The position numbers and the translations under genes were made by a program. From Sphingomonas sp. (GTDB lineage: Bacteria > Pseudomonadota > Alphaproteobacteria > Sphingomonadales > Sphingomonadaceae), in NCBI GenBank assembly GCA_025935515.1, contig JAICVC010000027.1, forward strand, positions 1-18,429: 18,429 nt of DNA, given 5' to 3'. This document shows positions 1 to 6,410 of this stretch, piece after piece; position 1 is the stretch's first letter; the number at the start of each line of letters is the position of its first letter. The notes under the pieces were generated by a model, which did not search any database, was not told the DNA's origin, and was given only the letters and a program-made list of their open reading frames with translations.

Positions 1-1
1 C

Positions 2-1483
2 ACGTTGAGCGATCGGCTCGGCAGCGTATTCGACCGGCTTCGCGGACGCGGCGCGCTCACGGAGGCCGACGTGCGTGCGGCGATGCGCGAGGTGCGCGTC
101 GCGCTGCTCGAGGCCGATGTCGCGTTGCCCGTCGCGCGCGATTTCGTCGAACAGGTCACCGAAAAAGCGGTCGGCCAGGAAGTGCTGCGCTCGGTCACGC
201 CGGGGCAGATGGTCGTCAAATACGTCCATGACGCGCTGGTCGAGACGCTGGGGTCCGAGACGGCGGAGCTCGACCTCAACGTCGCTCCGCCCGCCGTGAT
301 CATGATGGTCGGCCTCCAAGGCTCGGGCAAGACGACCACGACCGCCAAGCTCGCCAAGCGCCTGACGGAGCGCGAGCGCAAAAGGGTGCTGATGGCGTCG
401 CTCGACGTCGCGCGCCCCGCCGCGCAGGAGCAACTCGCGGTGCTCGGACGCCAGGCGAACGTGGATACGCTGCCGGTCGTCGCCGGGCAGCAGCCGGTCG
501 ATATCGCCAAGCGTGCGCTGCAGTCGGCCAAGCTCCAGGGCTACGATGTCGTGCTCCTCGATACTGCGGGCCGTCTCCACGTAGATGACCAGCTGATGGG
601 CGAGATGAAGGCGGTCGCGGCCGCCTCGAACCCCGCCGAGACCCTGCTGGTAGTCGACAGCCTGACCGGCCAGGATGCGGTGAACGTCGCCAAGGGCTTC
701 GCCGCCGAGGTCGACCTTAGCGGCGTGATCCTGACCCGCATGGACGGCGATGCACGCGGCGGCGCGGCGCTTAGCATGCGCGCGGTCACCGGCAAGCCGA
801 TCAAGTTCGCCGGTGTCGGCGAGGCGATCGACAAGCTCGAGGCGTTCCATCCCGATCGCGTTGCCGGGCGGATCCTCGGCATGGGCGACGTCGTCAGCCT
901 GGTCGAGCGCGCCGCCGAGACCATCCAGGTCGAGGAAGCTGAGAAGCTCGCGGCCAAGATGGCCAAGGGCAAGTTCGACCTCGACGACTTGTGGGCCCAG
1001 CTTCGCCAGATGCAGCGGATGGGCGGCCTCGGCGCGCTCGCCGGAATGATGCCGGGCCTCAAGGGCATGAAGGGTGCGATGGACAAGGCGCAGAACGACA
1101 AGGCGCTGGTCCATATGGAAGCAATGCTGTCGTCGATGACCGCCAAGGAACGCGCCAAGCCCGAGGTCATCAACGCCAAGCGCAAGATCCGGGTCGCCAA
1201 GGGCAGCGGCACGACGGTGCAGGAGATCAACAAGCTCCTGAAGATGCATCAGGAAATGTCGACCGCGATGAAGCGGCTGAAGAAAATGGGCGGGCTCGGC
1301 AAGCTCGCCGCGATGTTCAACAAAGGCGGCTTGGAAGGCGCGCTCGGCGGACTTGCCCCCCCGGGCGCCCTTCCTCCCGGCGGCCTGCCCGGCCTAGGCG
1401 GAGGCGGGGCAGGGCTGCAGGGCCTGGGCGGCGGAGCGCCGTTCAACCTGCCGCCCGGTTTCGACAAGTTTTCGAAGAAATGA
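2..1483 (+). CDS. ffh: Signal recognition particle GTPase Ffh (SRP54), 5'-truncated by window edge
   Basis: Ffh binds 4.5S RNA and signal sequences of nascent inner-membrane proteins and delivers ribosomes to FtsY. The reading frame is open from the first complete codon (Thr-Leu-Ser-Asp-Arg-Leu), which fits the family N-terminus (Met-Phe-Asp-x-Leu-Ser), so the true start probably lies a few codons left of the window. The TTG at 5 is an internal Leu, not a start. Visible parts, numbered from that Leu: N domain about 1-95; GTPase G1 loop GLQGSGKT about 103-110; the DVARPAAQEQL motif; DTAGR; TRMDGDARGGA (a variant of the usual TKLDGDARGG); then the Met-rich M domain (MQRMGGLGALAGMMPG). After the M domain comes a Gly/Pro/Leu-rich tail of about 45 residues ending FDKFSKK. 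It is the first gene of the ffh-rpsP-rimM block; a palindromic repeat separates it from rpsP. The identification is secure. Confidence 0.97.
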   Translation, partial: TLSDRLGSVFDRLRGRGALTEADVRAAMREVRVALLEADVALPVARDFVEQVTEKAVGQEVLRSVTPGQMVVKYVHDALVETLGSETAELDLNVAPPAVIMMVGLQGSGKTTTTAKLAKRLTERERKRVLMASLDVARPAAQEQLAVLGRQANVDTLPVVAGQQPVDIAKRALQSAKLQGYDVVLLDTAGRLHVDDQLMGEMKAVAAASNPAETLLVVDSLTGQDAVNVAKGFAAEVDLSGVILTRMDGDARGGAALSMRAVTGKPIKFAGVGEAIDKLEAFHPDRVAGRILGMGDVVSLVERAAETIQVEEAEKLAAKMAKGKFDLDDLWAQLRQMQRMGGLGALAGMMPGLKGMKGAMDKAQNDKALVHMEAMLSSMTAKERAKPEVINAKRKIRVAKGSGTTVQEINKLLKMHQEMSTAMKRLKKMGGLGKLAAMFNKGGLEGALGGLAPPGALPPGGLPGLGGGGAGLQGLGGGAPFNLPPGFDKFSKK

Positions 1484-1496
1484 CGGACCCCACAGG

Positions 1497-1564
1497 TCGT
1501 CATCCCCGCGCAGGCGGGGATCCAGTTTGAAGAAGATCGATTCCCGCTTTCGCGGGAATGACGA
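1497..1564. repeat. Paired palindromic repeat element (dRS3/REP-like) between ffh and rpsP
   Basis: Two 20-bp hairpin units lie 18 bases apart. The left unit is 1502-1521 (ATCCCC, 8-base spacer, GGGGAT). The right unit is 1540-1559 (ATTCCC, 8-base spacer, GGGAAT), which fits the known Neisseria dRS3 pattern ATTCCC-N8-GGGAAT. The outer flanks are also inverted copies: 1497-1509 and 1552-1564 match as reverse complements at 12 of 13 positions, so the whole 68-bp block could fold as one long structure. Elements of this look are widespread in proteobacterial intergenic DNA, and their spurious translations (HSRESGN or RLRGDD strings) often show up in annotations. Its right edge abuts the rpsP ribosome binding site. 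Mobility or function cannot be judged from one copy. Confidence 0.8.
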
Positions 1565-1581
1565 AAAGGAAGGAAGTACCA

Positions 1582-2313
1582 ATGGCAGTTGCAATTCGTC
1601 TCTCTCGCGGCGGCTCGAAGAAGCGGCCCTATTACCGGATCGTCGTGGCCGACAGCCGCAACGCCCGTGACGGCCGCTTCATCGAGAAGGTCGGCACCTA
1701 CAACCCGCTGCTGGCGAAGGATTCGCCCGAGCGCGTAAAGCTCGACACCGACCGCATCCAACATTGGCTGGGTGTCGGCGCGCAGCCGTCGGACCGCGTG
1801 CTGCGCTTCCTCGACGCCGCTGGCTTGCGCGAGCGTCCGGCCCGTAACAACCCGCAGAAGGCGGAGCCGGGCGAGAAGGCCAAGGAGCGGCTCGAAGATC
1901 GCGCCAAGCGCGAGCAGGAAGCTGCAGAGGCTGCCGCCGCGCCGAAGGAAGAGGCCGAGGCCGTGGTGGCCGAGGAAGTCGAGGCGGCCACTGCGGAGCC
2001 GACTGCCGAGGCCGAGGCCGTTACAGAGGAAGCCTCTGAGGAAGCTCCGGCCGACACTGCCGACGTTCCGGCCGAAGAGCCTGTCGCCGAGGAAGCGGCT
2101 GCGGAGGCCGAGGCCGAAGCCCCGGCCGCTGAAGCTCCGGCGGAAGAGGCTGCTGAAGCTGCAACTGAGGCCGAGGCTGGAGAGGCTCCCGCCGAGGGCG
2201 CCGACGACGTCAATCCGCCGACCGAGGGCTCACCCGAGAGCGTTGAGGCTTCGGGCGAAGGTGAGTCGAGTGAAGAGCCTGCCGAAGGCGCCGCCGAGGA
2301 CACCCAGGCGTAA
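1582..2313 (+). CDS. rpsP: 30S ribosomal protein bS16 with a long acidic C-terminal extension
   Basis: bS16 is a small-subunit protein needed for 30S assembly. The core is clear in residues 1 to about 85 (MAVAIRLSRGGSKKRPYYR, then VVADSRNARDGRFIEKVGTYNP). The start at 1582 is chosen because MAVAIRL is the family N-terminus and GGAAGG (1568-1573) sits 8 bases upstream. An in-frame ATG at 1558 falls inside the palindromic repeat and is rejected. The 243-aa product is about three times the usual 80-90 aa. After the core comes a charged Lys/Glu/Arg linker (about 90-115), then about 125 residues made almost wholly of Ala, Glu, Pro, Val and Thr, ending in a Gly/Ser/Glu-rich stretch. Sphingomonads are known to carry extended bS16 tails, but this one looks long. 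rimM starts 2 bases after the stop, which implies coupling. Confidence 0.95.
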   Translation: MAVAIRLSRGGSKKRPYYRIVVADSRNARDGRFIEKVGTYNPLLAKDSPERVKLDTDRIQHWLGVGAQPSDRVLRFLDAAGLRERPARNNPQKAEPGEKAKERLEDRAKREQEAAEAAAAPKEEAEAVVAEEVEAATAEPTAEAEAVTEEASEEAPADTADVPAEEPVAEEAAAEAEAEAPAAEAPAEEAAEAATEAEAGEAPAEGADDVNPPTEGSPESVEASGEGESSEEPAEGAAEDTQA

Positions 2314-2315
2314 TC

Positions 2316-2807
2316 ATGAGCGGCGGCGAGCGTAAGATCGCGCTTGCCGCCGTCGCCGGTGCGCATGGCGTCAAGGGAGAAGTTCGGCTGAAGCTGTTCA
2401 GCGCCAGCGTTGAAAGCCTCTCCCGCCATCAGAAATTGTATGTTGGGGGCGCCGAATGGCCCCTTCTTGCCATTCGCGACGGCGGCAAGACCGCGGTCGC
2501 GCGGTTCGAAGGGATCACCGATCGCTCCGCCGCCGAGGCGCTGCGCGGGTTGCTGGTCGAGGTCGACCGGTCGGCGCTGCCGCCGCTCGAAGATGGCGAA
2601 TATTATCACGCCGACCTCGTCGGGCTGCCTGCGGTGGACGGTCAGGGCGGTAAAGTCGGCACAGTCGTGGCGGTCGAAAATTACGGCGCCGGCGACCTGC
2701 TGGAAATCGAGGTCGAAGGCGACAGACGATCGCTGATCCCGTTCAAGGCCGGGATTGCGGACCTCGAAGACGGCCGCATCGTCGTTGATCCAGAGTTCCT
2801 CGCCTAG
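2316..2807 (+). CDS. rimM: 16S rRNA processing / ribosome maturation factor RimM
   Basis: RimM assists maturation of the 30S head and binds uS19. The 163-aa product has the typical two-part build. An N-terminal RimM barrel begins with AAVAGAHGVKGEVRLK, and a C-terminal PRC-barrel begins at YYHADLVGLPAVDGQGGKVG and closes with LIPFKAGIADLEDGRIVVDP. The ATG is 2 bases after the rpsP stop, so translation is probably coupled. No good Shine-Dalgarno is seen, as the upstream DNA encodes the acidic bS16 tail. The stop TAG (2805-2807) lies within CTAG at 2804-2807, which is also the stop of the opposing WD40 gene, so the two convergent genes overlap by 4 bases. trmD, the usual next gene, is displaced about 2.4 kb downstream. 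Confidence 0.95.
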   Translation: MSGGERKIALAAVAGAHGVKGEVRLKLFSASVESLSRHQKLYVGGAEWPLLAIRDGGKTAVARFEGITDRSAAEALRGLLVEVDRSALPPLEDGEYYHADLVGLPAVDGQGGKVGTVVAVENYGAGDLLEIEVEGDRRSLIPFKAGIADLEDGRIVVDPEFLA

Positions 2808-3826
2808 TTCTTGCGTTTCAACCGCCACAGGCTGAAGCGCCGGTCCTCACTCGACGCTGCGAGCCACTGTCCATCGGGGCTGATGTCGATGTGCGCGATG
2901 TCGTCGTTCGCCCGCAAAGCCGCGACCATCGCGGCGTCGGCCGTTCGCCAGATGTGGATTGGCGTCGCTGTTCCGCCTGCGCCGGTCAGCTGATGCCAGA
3001 ATGTCCCGAGCCCGCCGCGTGCCCGGCCGCCGCTGACCAACCAGCGACCGTCGCGACTGAAGGCGAGCTTGTAGGTGTGGTTTCCCGCCGAGATTGTCCT
3101 GAGCGGCGCGCCATCCGGCATCCGCCACAAGCGGATGGTCGAATCGTCGCCCGAAGTCGCGAGAATCCTGCCGTCGGGGCTGAAGGCGAGGCCGACAACG
3201 GCTTGATCGTGCCCGATCATTGTCTTCAGGGGCTTGCCGGTCATCGCATCCCAGAGCCGCGCAGTTTTGTCGAAGCTGCCACTTGCGAGATATTTGCCGT
3301 TCGGACTGAAGCGGACTTCCCAGACGTTCCGCTGGTGTCCGCGCAGCACCTTGGGCGTTGCTGCCTGCCCGACCGTCCAAAGATGGATCGTCTTGTCCTC
3401 GCCAGCCGCCGCGATGCGCGTGCCGTCGGGCGAAACGTCGAGCGACCAGATCGCCGCCGGTGAGGCCCTGAATGTGCCCGTCGGCTTGCCGCTCCGGGCA
3501 TCCCAGCCTCGCACCGCGCCATCATAGCCGGCGCTGAACAGGCTGGTCCCGTCCGGGCTGAAGGCCACCGACGTTGCGCCGCCGTCGTGATGGAGGCGGG
3601 CGACGGCTCGCCAGCCGCTCGTGTCGCGAAGCGTGATCAGTCCGGAGGCGTCGCTGGTAGCCAGCAGCCGACCGTCGGGACTGAAGTCGGCCTGGCGTGC
3701 CGGACCTGCCGCCGGCCATGTCGCCGCAAGAGACGCCTTGAGCAGGGGTCCGGTGACGGCTTGCCGGGGCTCTGCCGATCCGCAGGCGGCGAGCGCCAAG
3801 GCCCAGCCGATAAGAATGGAACGCAT
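2804..3826 (-). CDS. WD40 seven-bladed propeller lipoprotein, function unknown
   Basis: The 340-aa product begins with a lipoprotein-type signal (MRSILIGWALALAAC), with lipobox L-A-A-C and the putative lipidated Cys at residue 15. It is therefore expected to be membrane-anchored and extracytoplasmic. The rest consists of seven repeats of about 40 residues, each carrying an FSPDG-like turn and most ending in LW or IW followed by D, R or T. Examples are VAFSPDGTSLFSAGYDGAVR and LAFSPDGRILATSGDDSTIR. Seven repeats would close a full beta-propeller. The sixth blade has an insertion of about 20 Gly/Thr-rich residues (GGLGTFWHQLTGAGG region). No catalytic domain is attached, so a binding or scaffold role is the natural guess. 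The ATG at 3826 is preceded by a strong AGGAGG. It lies 53 bases downstream of the flavoprotein gene on the same strand and is convergent with rimM. Confidence 0.88.
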   Translation of the reverse strand: MRSILIGWALALAACGSAEPRQAVTGPLLKASLAATWPAAGPARQADFSPDGRLLATSDASGLITLRDTSGWRAVARLHHDGGATSVAFSPDGTSLFSAGYDGAVRGWDARSGKPTGTFRASPAAIWSLDVSPDGTRIAAAGEDKTIHLWTVGQAATPKVLRGHQRNVWEVRFSPNGKYLASGSFDKTARLWDAMTGKPLKTMIGHDQAVVGLAFSPDGRILATSGDDSTIRLWRMPDGAPLRTISAGNHTYKLAFSRDGRWLVSGGRARGGLGTFWHQLTGAGGTATPIHIWRTADAAMVAALRANDDIAHIDISPDGQWLAASSEDRRFSLWRLKRKN

Positions 3827-3857
3827 ACAATCCTCCTGGGACGATGCGTAGCATTCA

Positions 3858-3879
3858 GTGTGTTATCTATGAAATACAC
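3858..3879. promoter_or_regulatory. AT-rich imperfect inverted repeat upstream of the WD40 lipoprotein gene
   Basis: The 53-base gap between the flavoprotein stop and the WD40 gene start contains an AT-rich 22-base stretch in otherwise GC-rich DNA. Its arms on the plus strand are GTGTGTT and AATACAC, which are inverted copies at 6 of 7 positions around an 8-base centre (ATCTATGA). It could be an operator or part of a promoter giving the lipoprotein gene its own transcript. No convincing -35/-10 pair is seen, so this remains a weak call. Confidence 0.25.
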
Positions 3880-4842
3880 CTAGCTGCCGGTTTCGGCTTT
3901 TTCCAGGGTTTCGACGGGTTCGCGCCAGCGGGGCTCCTCGGCGCAGAGATCGTTGCGGATCGTTGTCGCGGCCACCCCGCCTTCGCCCATGGCGTGGCCA
4001 ATCTGGTCGAGGCCGTGGACCACGTCACCGGCCGCGTAGAGGCCGGGGATGCTGGTGCGCTGGCGGGGGTCGCAGACAAAGCACCCGTCCGAAGCGAGCC
4101 CGGCGCCAACCATTTCGCCGAGCTGCGTGTGGGTATCGGATCCCAGCGCCGGATAGATGCTGTCGAAGGTATAATGGCCCTCGGCGGTGTCGACGACGAT
4201 GCAATTGTCCGCAATCGCCACCGCCTGCGCCGGGCCGTCGACGCATTCGATGCCGGCGTCCTTCAATTTAGCGTGATCTTCCGCCTTCAGATTCAATGCC
4301 TTGTCCGGGGCAATCAAGGTCACGTCCGCGGTGTAGCTGCGGATGAAAAGCGCCTCGGAGACGCCATGGCTGTCGCTGCCGATGACCCCGACGCGCTTGT
4401 CGGTGACCTCATAGCCGTCGCAGATCGGGCAGTAGCGGACAAGGCCGCGCGCGAGCGCGTCGTCATGCAGCTCCTCGTCCATCGGCGGCCGGCGGTTGGC
4501 GACGCCGGTCGCGAGCAGCACCGAACGCGCCTTTGCCTCGCCCGATCCCCAGGTCGCGGTGAAAAGGCCGGTCTTCTCGTCGCGCTCGAGCTTGGTGACG
4601 AACTCGGTCTCGATCTTCGCGCCATATTTGCACGCCTGGTCGCGCATCCGCTGCAGCAATTTGGTACCAGCGATGCCGTCGGGATAGCCGGCATGATTGC
4701 GCGTGCACGGGATCCACGAAGCCCGGCTCTTGCCGCCGTCGACGACCAAAATGTCGAGGTGGAAGCGGGCGAGGTAGATCGCGGCGGTCAGGCCGGCGGG
4801 TCCGCCGCCGACAATCAGGCAGTCGAGGATTGGTTCGTCCAT
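3880..4842 (-). CDS. Thioredoxin-reductase-like FAD-dependent oxidoreductase with atypical nucleotide-binding motif
   Basis: The 320-aa protein has the length and domain order of low-molecular-weight thioredoxin reductases. The N-terminal FAD-binding GGGPAG is at 12-17. A redox-active CPIC pair (Cys138, Cys141) followed by DGYE matches the CATCDG site of TrxR. A C-terminal FAD motif (GLYAAGDVV) is near 267-275. The NAD(P)H domain is unusual. Where TrxR has GGGNTAVEEA and then HRRDxFR, this protein has GSDSHGVSEA (155-164) and APDKALNLKAE, so the 2'-phosphate-binding arginines are missing. The preferred donor may be NADH, ferredoxin or something else rather than NADPH. Its protein partner is unknown and no thioredoxin gene is adjacent. 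The ATG at 4842 faces the small membrane protein gene across 50 bases. The WD40 lipoprotein gene follows on the same strand. The fold is secure; the substrate is not. Confidence 0.9.
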   Translation of the reverse strand: MDEPILDCLIVGGGPAGLTAAIYLARFHLDILVVDGGKSRASWIPCTRNHAGYPDGIAGTKLLQRMRDQACKYGAKIETEFVTKLERDEKTGLFTATWGSGEAKARSVLLATGVANRRPPMDEELHDDALARGLVRYCPICDGYEVTDKRVGVIGSDSHGVSEALFIRSYTADVTLIAPDKALNLKAEDHAKLKDAGIECVDGPAQAVAIADNCIVVDTAEGHYTFDSIYPALGSDTHTQLGEMVGAGLASDGCFVCDPRQRTSIPGLYAAGDVVHGLDQIGHAMGEGGVAATTIRNDLCAEEPRWREPVETLEKAETGS

Positions 4843-4892
4843 CCGTTGCCCAATGGATTGCCGTTCGCGGGGTTCCCGACTAGCCCGCGGCC

Positions 4893-5213
4893 ATGAACTG
4901 GGCGTTGGTGCTGATCGGCTTTGCGCTCGCGGTTTTCACGGGCTCGGCGCTGGCGTCGCTGTTCGCGGCAATCCGGCCCGCATGGACCGCGCGCCGCAAG
5001 CGCCTGGTCGCCGCGTCGGTCCTGCCGGCCATCACCGCCGTCGCGACGTCGCTCGGCATGCTGTTCGTGGCGACCGCCAACCACGGCCAGAGCGAGCAGA
5101 TGGAGGATCTGGCGATCGCCGCCGTGATGACGATCGGTGGCGGCTTCACGCTGCTCGCCTGGATCGGCGGCGTGGTCGGCGCCACCCTCGCCACCCGGAG
5201 GCGACGGGGTTGA
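4893..5213 (+). CDS. Small three-helix membrane protein, unknown function
   Basis: This 106-aa product is mostly hydrophobic, with three predicted membrane segments. One is near residues 3-25 (ALVLIGFALAVFTGSALASL), one near 38-60 (LVAASVLPAITAVATSLGML) and one near 73-98 (IAAVMTIGGGFTLLAWIGGV). A basic loop (RPAWTARRKR) lies between the first two, and a basic tail ends the protein. I do not recognise the family. There is no good Shine-Dalgarno before the ATG at 4893 and the leader to the divergent flavoprotein gene is only 50 bases, so a leaderless or weakly translated message is possible. Its TGA stop overlaps the TTG start of trmD (TTGA, 5210-5213), and the trmD ribosome binding site is inside this gene. 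It may therefore serve as the entry cistron for trmD-rplS. Strong coupling to trmD supports it being a real gene. Confidence 0.75.
   Translation: MNWALVLIGFALAVFTGSALASLFAAIRPAWTARRKRLVAASVLPAITAVATSLGMLFVATANHGQSEQMEDLAIAAVMTIGGGFTLLAWIGGVVGATLATRRRRG
5197..5212 (+). promoter_or_regulatory. Ribosome binding site that fixes the trmD start at a TTG
   Basis: GGAGG at 5197-5201 is followed after 8 bases by TTG at 5210-5212. The peptide after this TTG (SFRASVLTLYPDMFPG) is the conserved TrmD N-terminus. The frame stays open upstream to about 4853, but that part shows no TrmD similarity and overlaps the membrane protein gene in another frame. The TTG start is therefore preferred. Confidence 0.85.
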
Positions 5214-5950
5214 GTTTCCGCGCCTCCGTGCTGACGCTTTACCCCGACATGTTTCCGGGGCCGCTCGGGGCAAGCCTGGCCGGGAAAGCGCTGCAGGAAG
5301 GGCTCTGGAGCCTGGAAGCGACCAACATCCGCGATTTTGCGACGGACAAGCATCGCAGCGTTGATGATACGCCGGCGGGTGGCGGGGCGGGGATGGTGCT
5401 TCGGCCTGACGTGCTGGCGGCGGCGCTCGATCACGTCGCCGACGGCCGGCCGATGCTGGCGCTGACCCCGCGCGGCGCTCCACTCACCCAGGCGCGCGTT
5501 CGCGAGCTTGCGGCGGGCGAGGGGGTCATCCTGCTGTGCGGCCGCTTCGAGGGATTCGACGAGCGGATCTTCGAGGCGCGGCCGCTCGAGCCGGTCTCGG
5601 TTGGTGACTATGTACTGTCGGGCGGGGAGCTCGGCGCGATGGCGATCCTCGACGCTTGCGTAAGGCTCCTCCCCGGGGTAATGGGCGCGGCCTCCAGCGG
5701 AGAGGAAGAGAGCTTCGATGAGGGGCTTCTCGAATATCCGCACTATACCCGGCCTGTGACATGGGAAGGGCGCACGATCCCCGAAGTGCTGCGGTCGGGG
5801 GATCATGCGAAGATCGCGACGTGGCGACACGAGGCTGCGATCAACGATACACGGCTAAGGCGGCCGGACCTGATCGAGCGCCACGGGGGTGCATCGCAGG
5901 CACCGCCCTCTGGCGCGCGGCGACGAGACAAAGAAGAGAAGAAGAAATGA
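5210..5950 (+). CDS. trmD: tRNA (guanine-N1)-methyltransferase TrmD
   Basis: TrmD methylates G37 of tRNAs reading codons that start with C or G, using SAM, and prevents +1 frameshifting. The 246-aa product has the SPOUT knot landmarks: the N-terminal LTLYPDMFPG, LLCGRFEGFDERI near 108-120, VGDYVLSGGELGAMAI near 131-146, and SFDEGLLEYPHYTRP near 168-182, with Asp170 as the likely catalytic base. The C-terminal domain ends WRHEAAINDTRLRRPDLIERH, followed by about 20 extra residues. It starts at TTG with a 4-base overlap to the small membrane protein gene. The last codons (KEEKKK) are purine-rich because they double as the Shine-Dalgarno region of rplS, whose ATG overlaps the trmD stop as ATGA. 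The identification is secure. Confidence 0.96.
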   Translation: MSFRASVLTLYPDMFPGPLGASLAGKALQEGLWSLEATNIRDFATDKHRSVDDTPAGGGAGMVLRPDVLAAALDHVADGRPMLALTPRGAPLTQARVRELAAGEGVILLCGRFEGFDERIFEARPLEPVSVGDYVLSGGELGAMAILDACVRLLPGVMGAASSGEEESFDEGLLEYPHYTRPVTWEGRTIPEVLRSGDHAKIATWRHEAAINDTRLRRPDLIERHGGASQAPPSGARRRDKEEKKK

Positions 5951-6378
5951 ACCTGATCGAGACCCTGGAGCGCGAAGCGATCGACGCGCTGACCAAGGAC
6001 AAGCCCGTTCCCGAATTCCGCCCCGGCGATACGCTGCGCGTCGGTGTCAAGGTGATCGAAGGCGACCGCACCCGCGTGCAGGCGTTCGAGGGCGTGTGCA
6101 TCGCCCGCGCCAACAAGGGCGTCGGCTCGAGCTTCACCGTCCGCAAGATTTCGTTCGGCGAGGGCGTCGAGCGCGTCTTCCCGCTCTATTCGCCGATCAT
6201 CGACAAGATCGAGGTCGTCCGCCGCGGCGATGTCCGCCGAGCCAAGCTCTATTACCTGCGCGGCCGGACCGGCAAGGCCGCCCGCATCGCCGAGCGCCGC
6301 ACCGTGCAGCGCGACATTCCCGGCGGGCAGGGCGCCGAAGCCGAAGCCCAGCAGGTGGATCAGGCTCAGGAAGCCTGA
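5947..6378 (+). CDS. rplS: 50S ribosomal protein bL19
   Basis: bL19 sits at the 30S-50S interface. The family signature is plain: MNLIETLEREAIDAL at the start, then FRPGDTLRVGVKV, VQAFEGVCIARANKGVGSSF, SFGEGVERVFPLYSP and KLYYLRGRTGKAARI. The 143-aa product is longer than the usual 115-130 aa because of a Gly/Ala/Glu/Gln tail (GGQGAEAEAQQVDQAQEA). The ATG at 5947 overlaps the trmD stop by 4 bases and the start is preceded by purine-rich AAGAGAAGAAG, which supports coupled translation. A strong hairpin terminator begins 23 bases after the stop, marking the operon end. Confidence 0.96.
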   Translation: MNLIETLEREAIDALTKDKPVPEFRPGDTLRVGVKVIEGDRTRVQAFEGVCIARANKGVGSSFTVRKISFGEGVERVFPLYSPIIDKIEVVRRGDVRRAKLYYLRGRTGKAARIAERRTVQRDIPGGQGAEAEAQQVDQAQEA

Positions 6379-6386
6379 GAGCTTCT

Positions 6387-6410
6387 CCCGCCTAAACATT
6401 GAAAGGCGGG
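6387..6410 (+). other. Hairpin mutually exclusive with the rplS terminator
   Basis: CCCGCCT (6387-6393) is fully complementary to AGGCGGG (6404-6410), with a 10-base loop. The right arm is the same sequence that forms the left arm of the terminator at 6402-6429, so the two hairpins cannot form together. This is the layout of an antiterminator/terminator pair. It may also be chance, given the short GC-rich arms. Confidence 0.4.

Noticed and set aside
541..1233. Minus-strand open frame inside ffh
   Set aside because: Composition is typical of a GC-rich shadow frame; no recognisable motif, and ffh is certain.
1497..1564. CRISPR or mobile element boundary
   Set aside because: Only two unequal palindromes with one short spacer; no array, no cas gene and no transposase in the window.
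1558..1581. Upstream in-frame ATG for rpsP
   Set aside because: It lies in the palindromic repeat, has no ribosome binding site, and adds residues (MTKRKEVP) not found in bS16.
1698..2828. Long minus-strand open frame (376 codons) antisense to rpsP and rimM, rich in Ala and Ser
   Set aside because: It is a by-product of the repetitive Glu/Ala codons of the bS16 tail read on the other strand. It crosses two well-identified genes and matches no family.
3844..4896. Plus-strand frame of 350 codons over the flavoprotein gene
   Set aside because: The opposing frame encodes clear FAD and CxxC motifs; this one is its complement with no motif.
4853..5209. N-terminal extension of TrmD
   Set aside because: The TTG at 5210 has a proper ribosome binding site and begins the conserved TrmD sequence. 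The upstream part is Arg/Gly-rich and unrelated to any TrmD.
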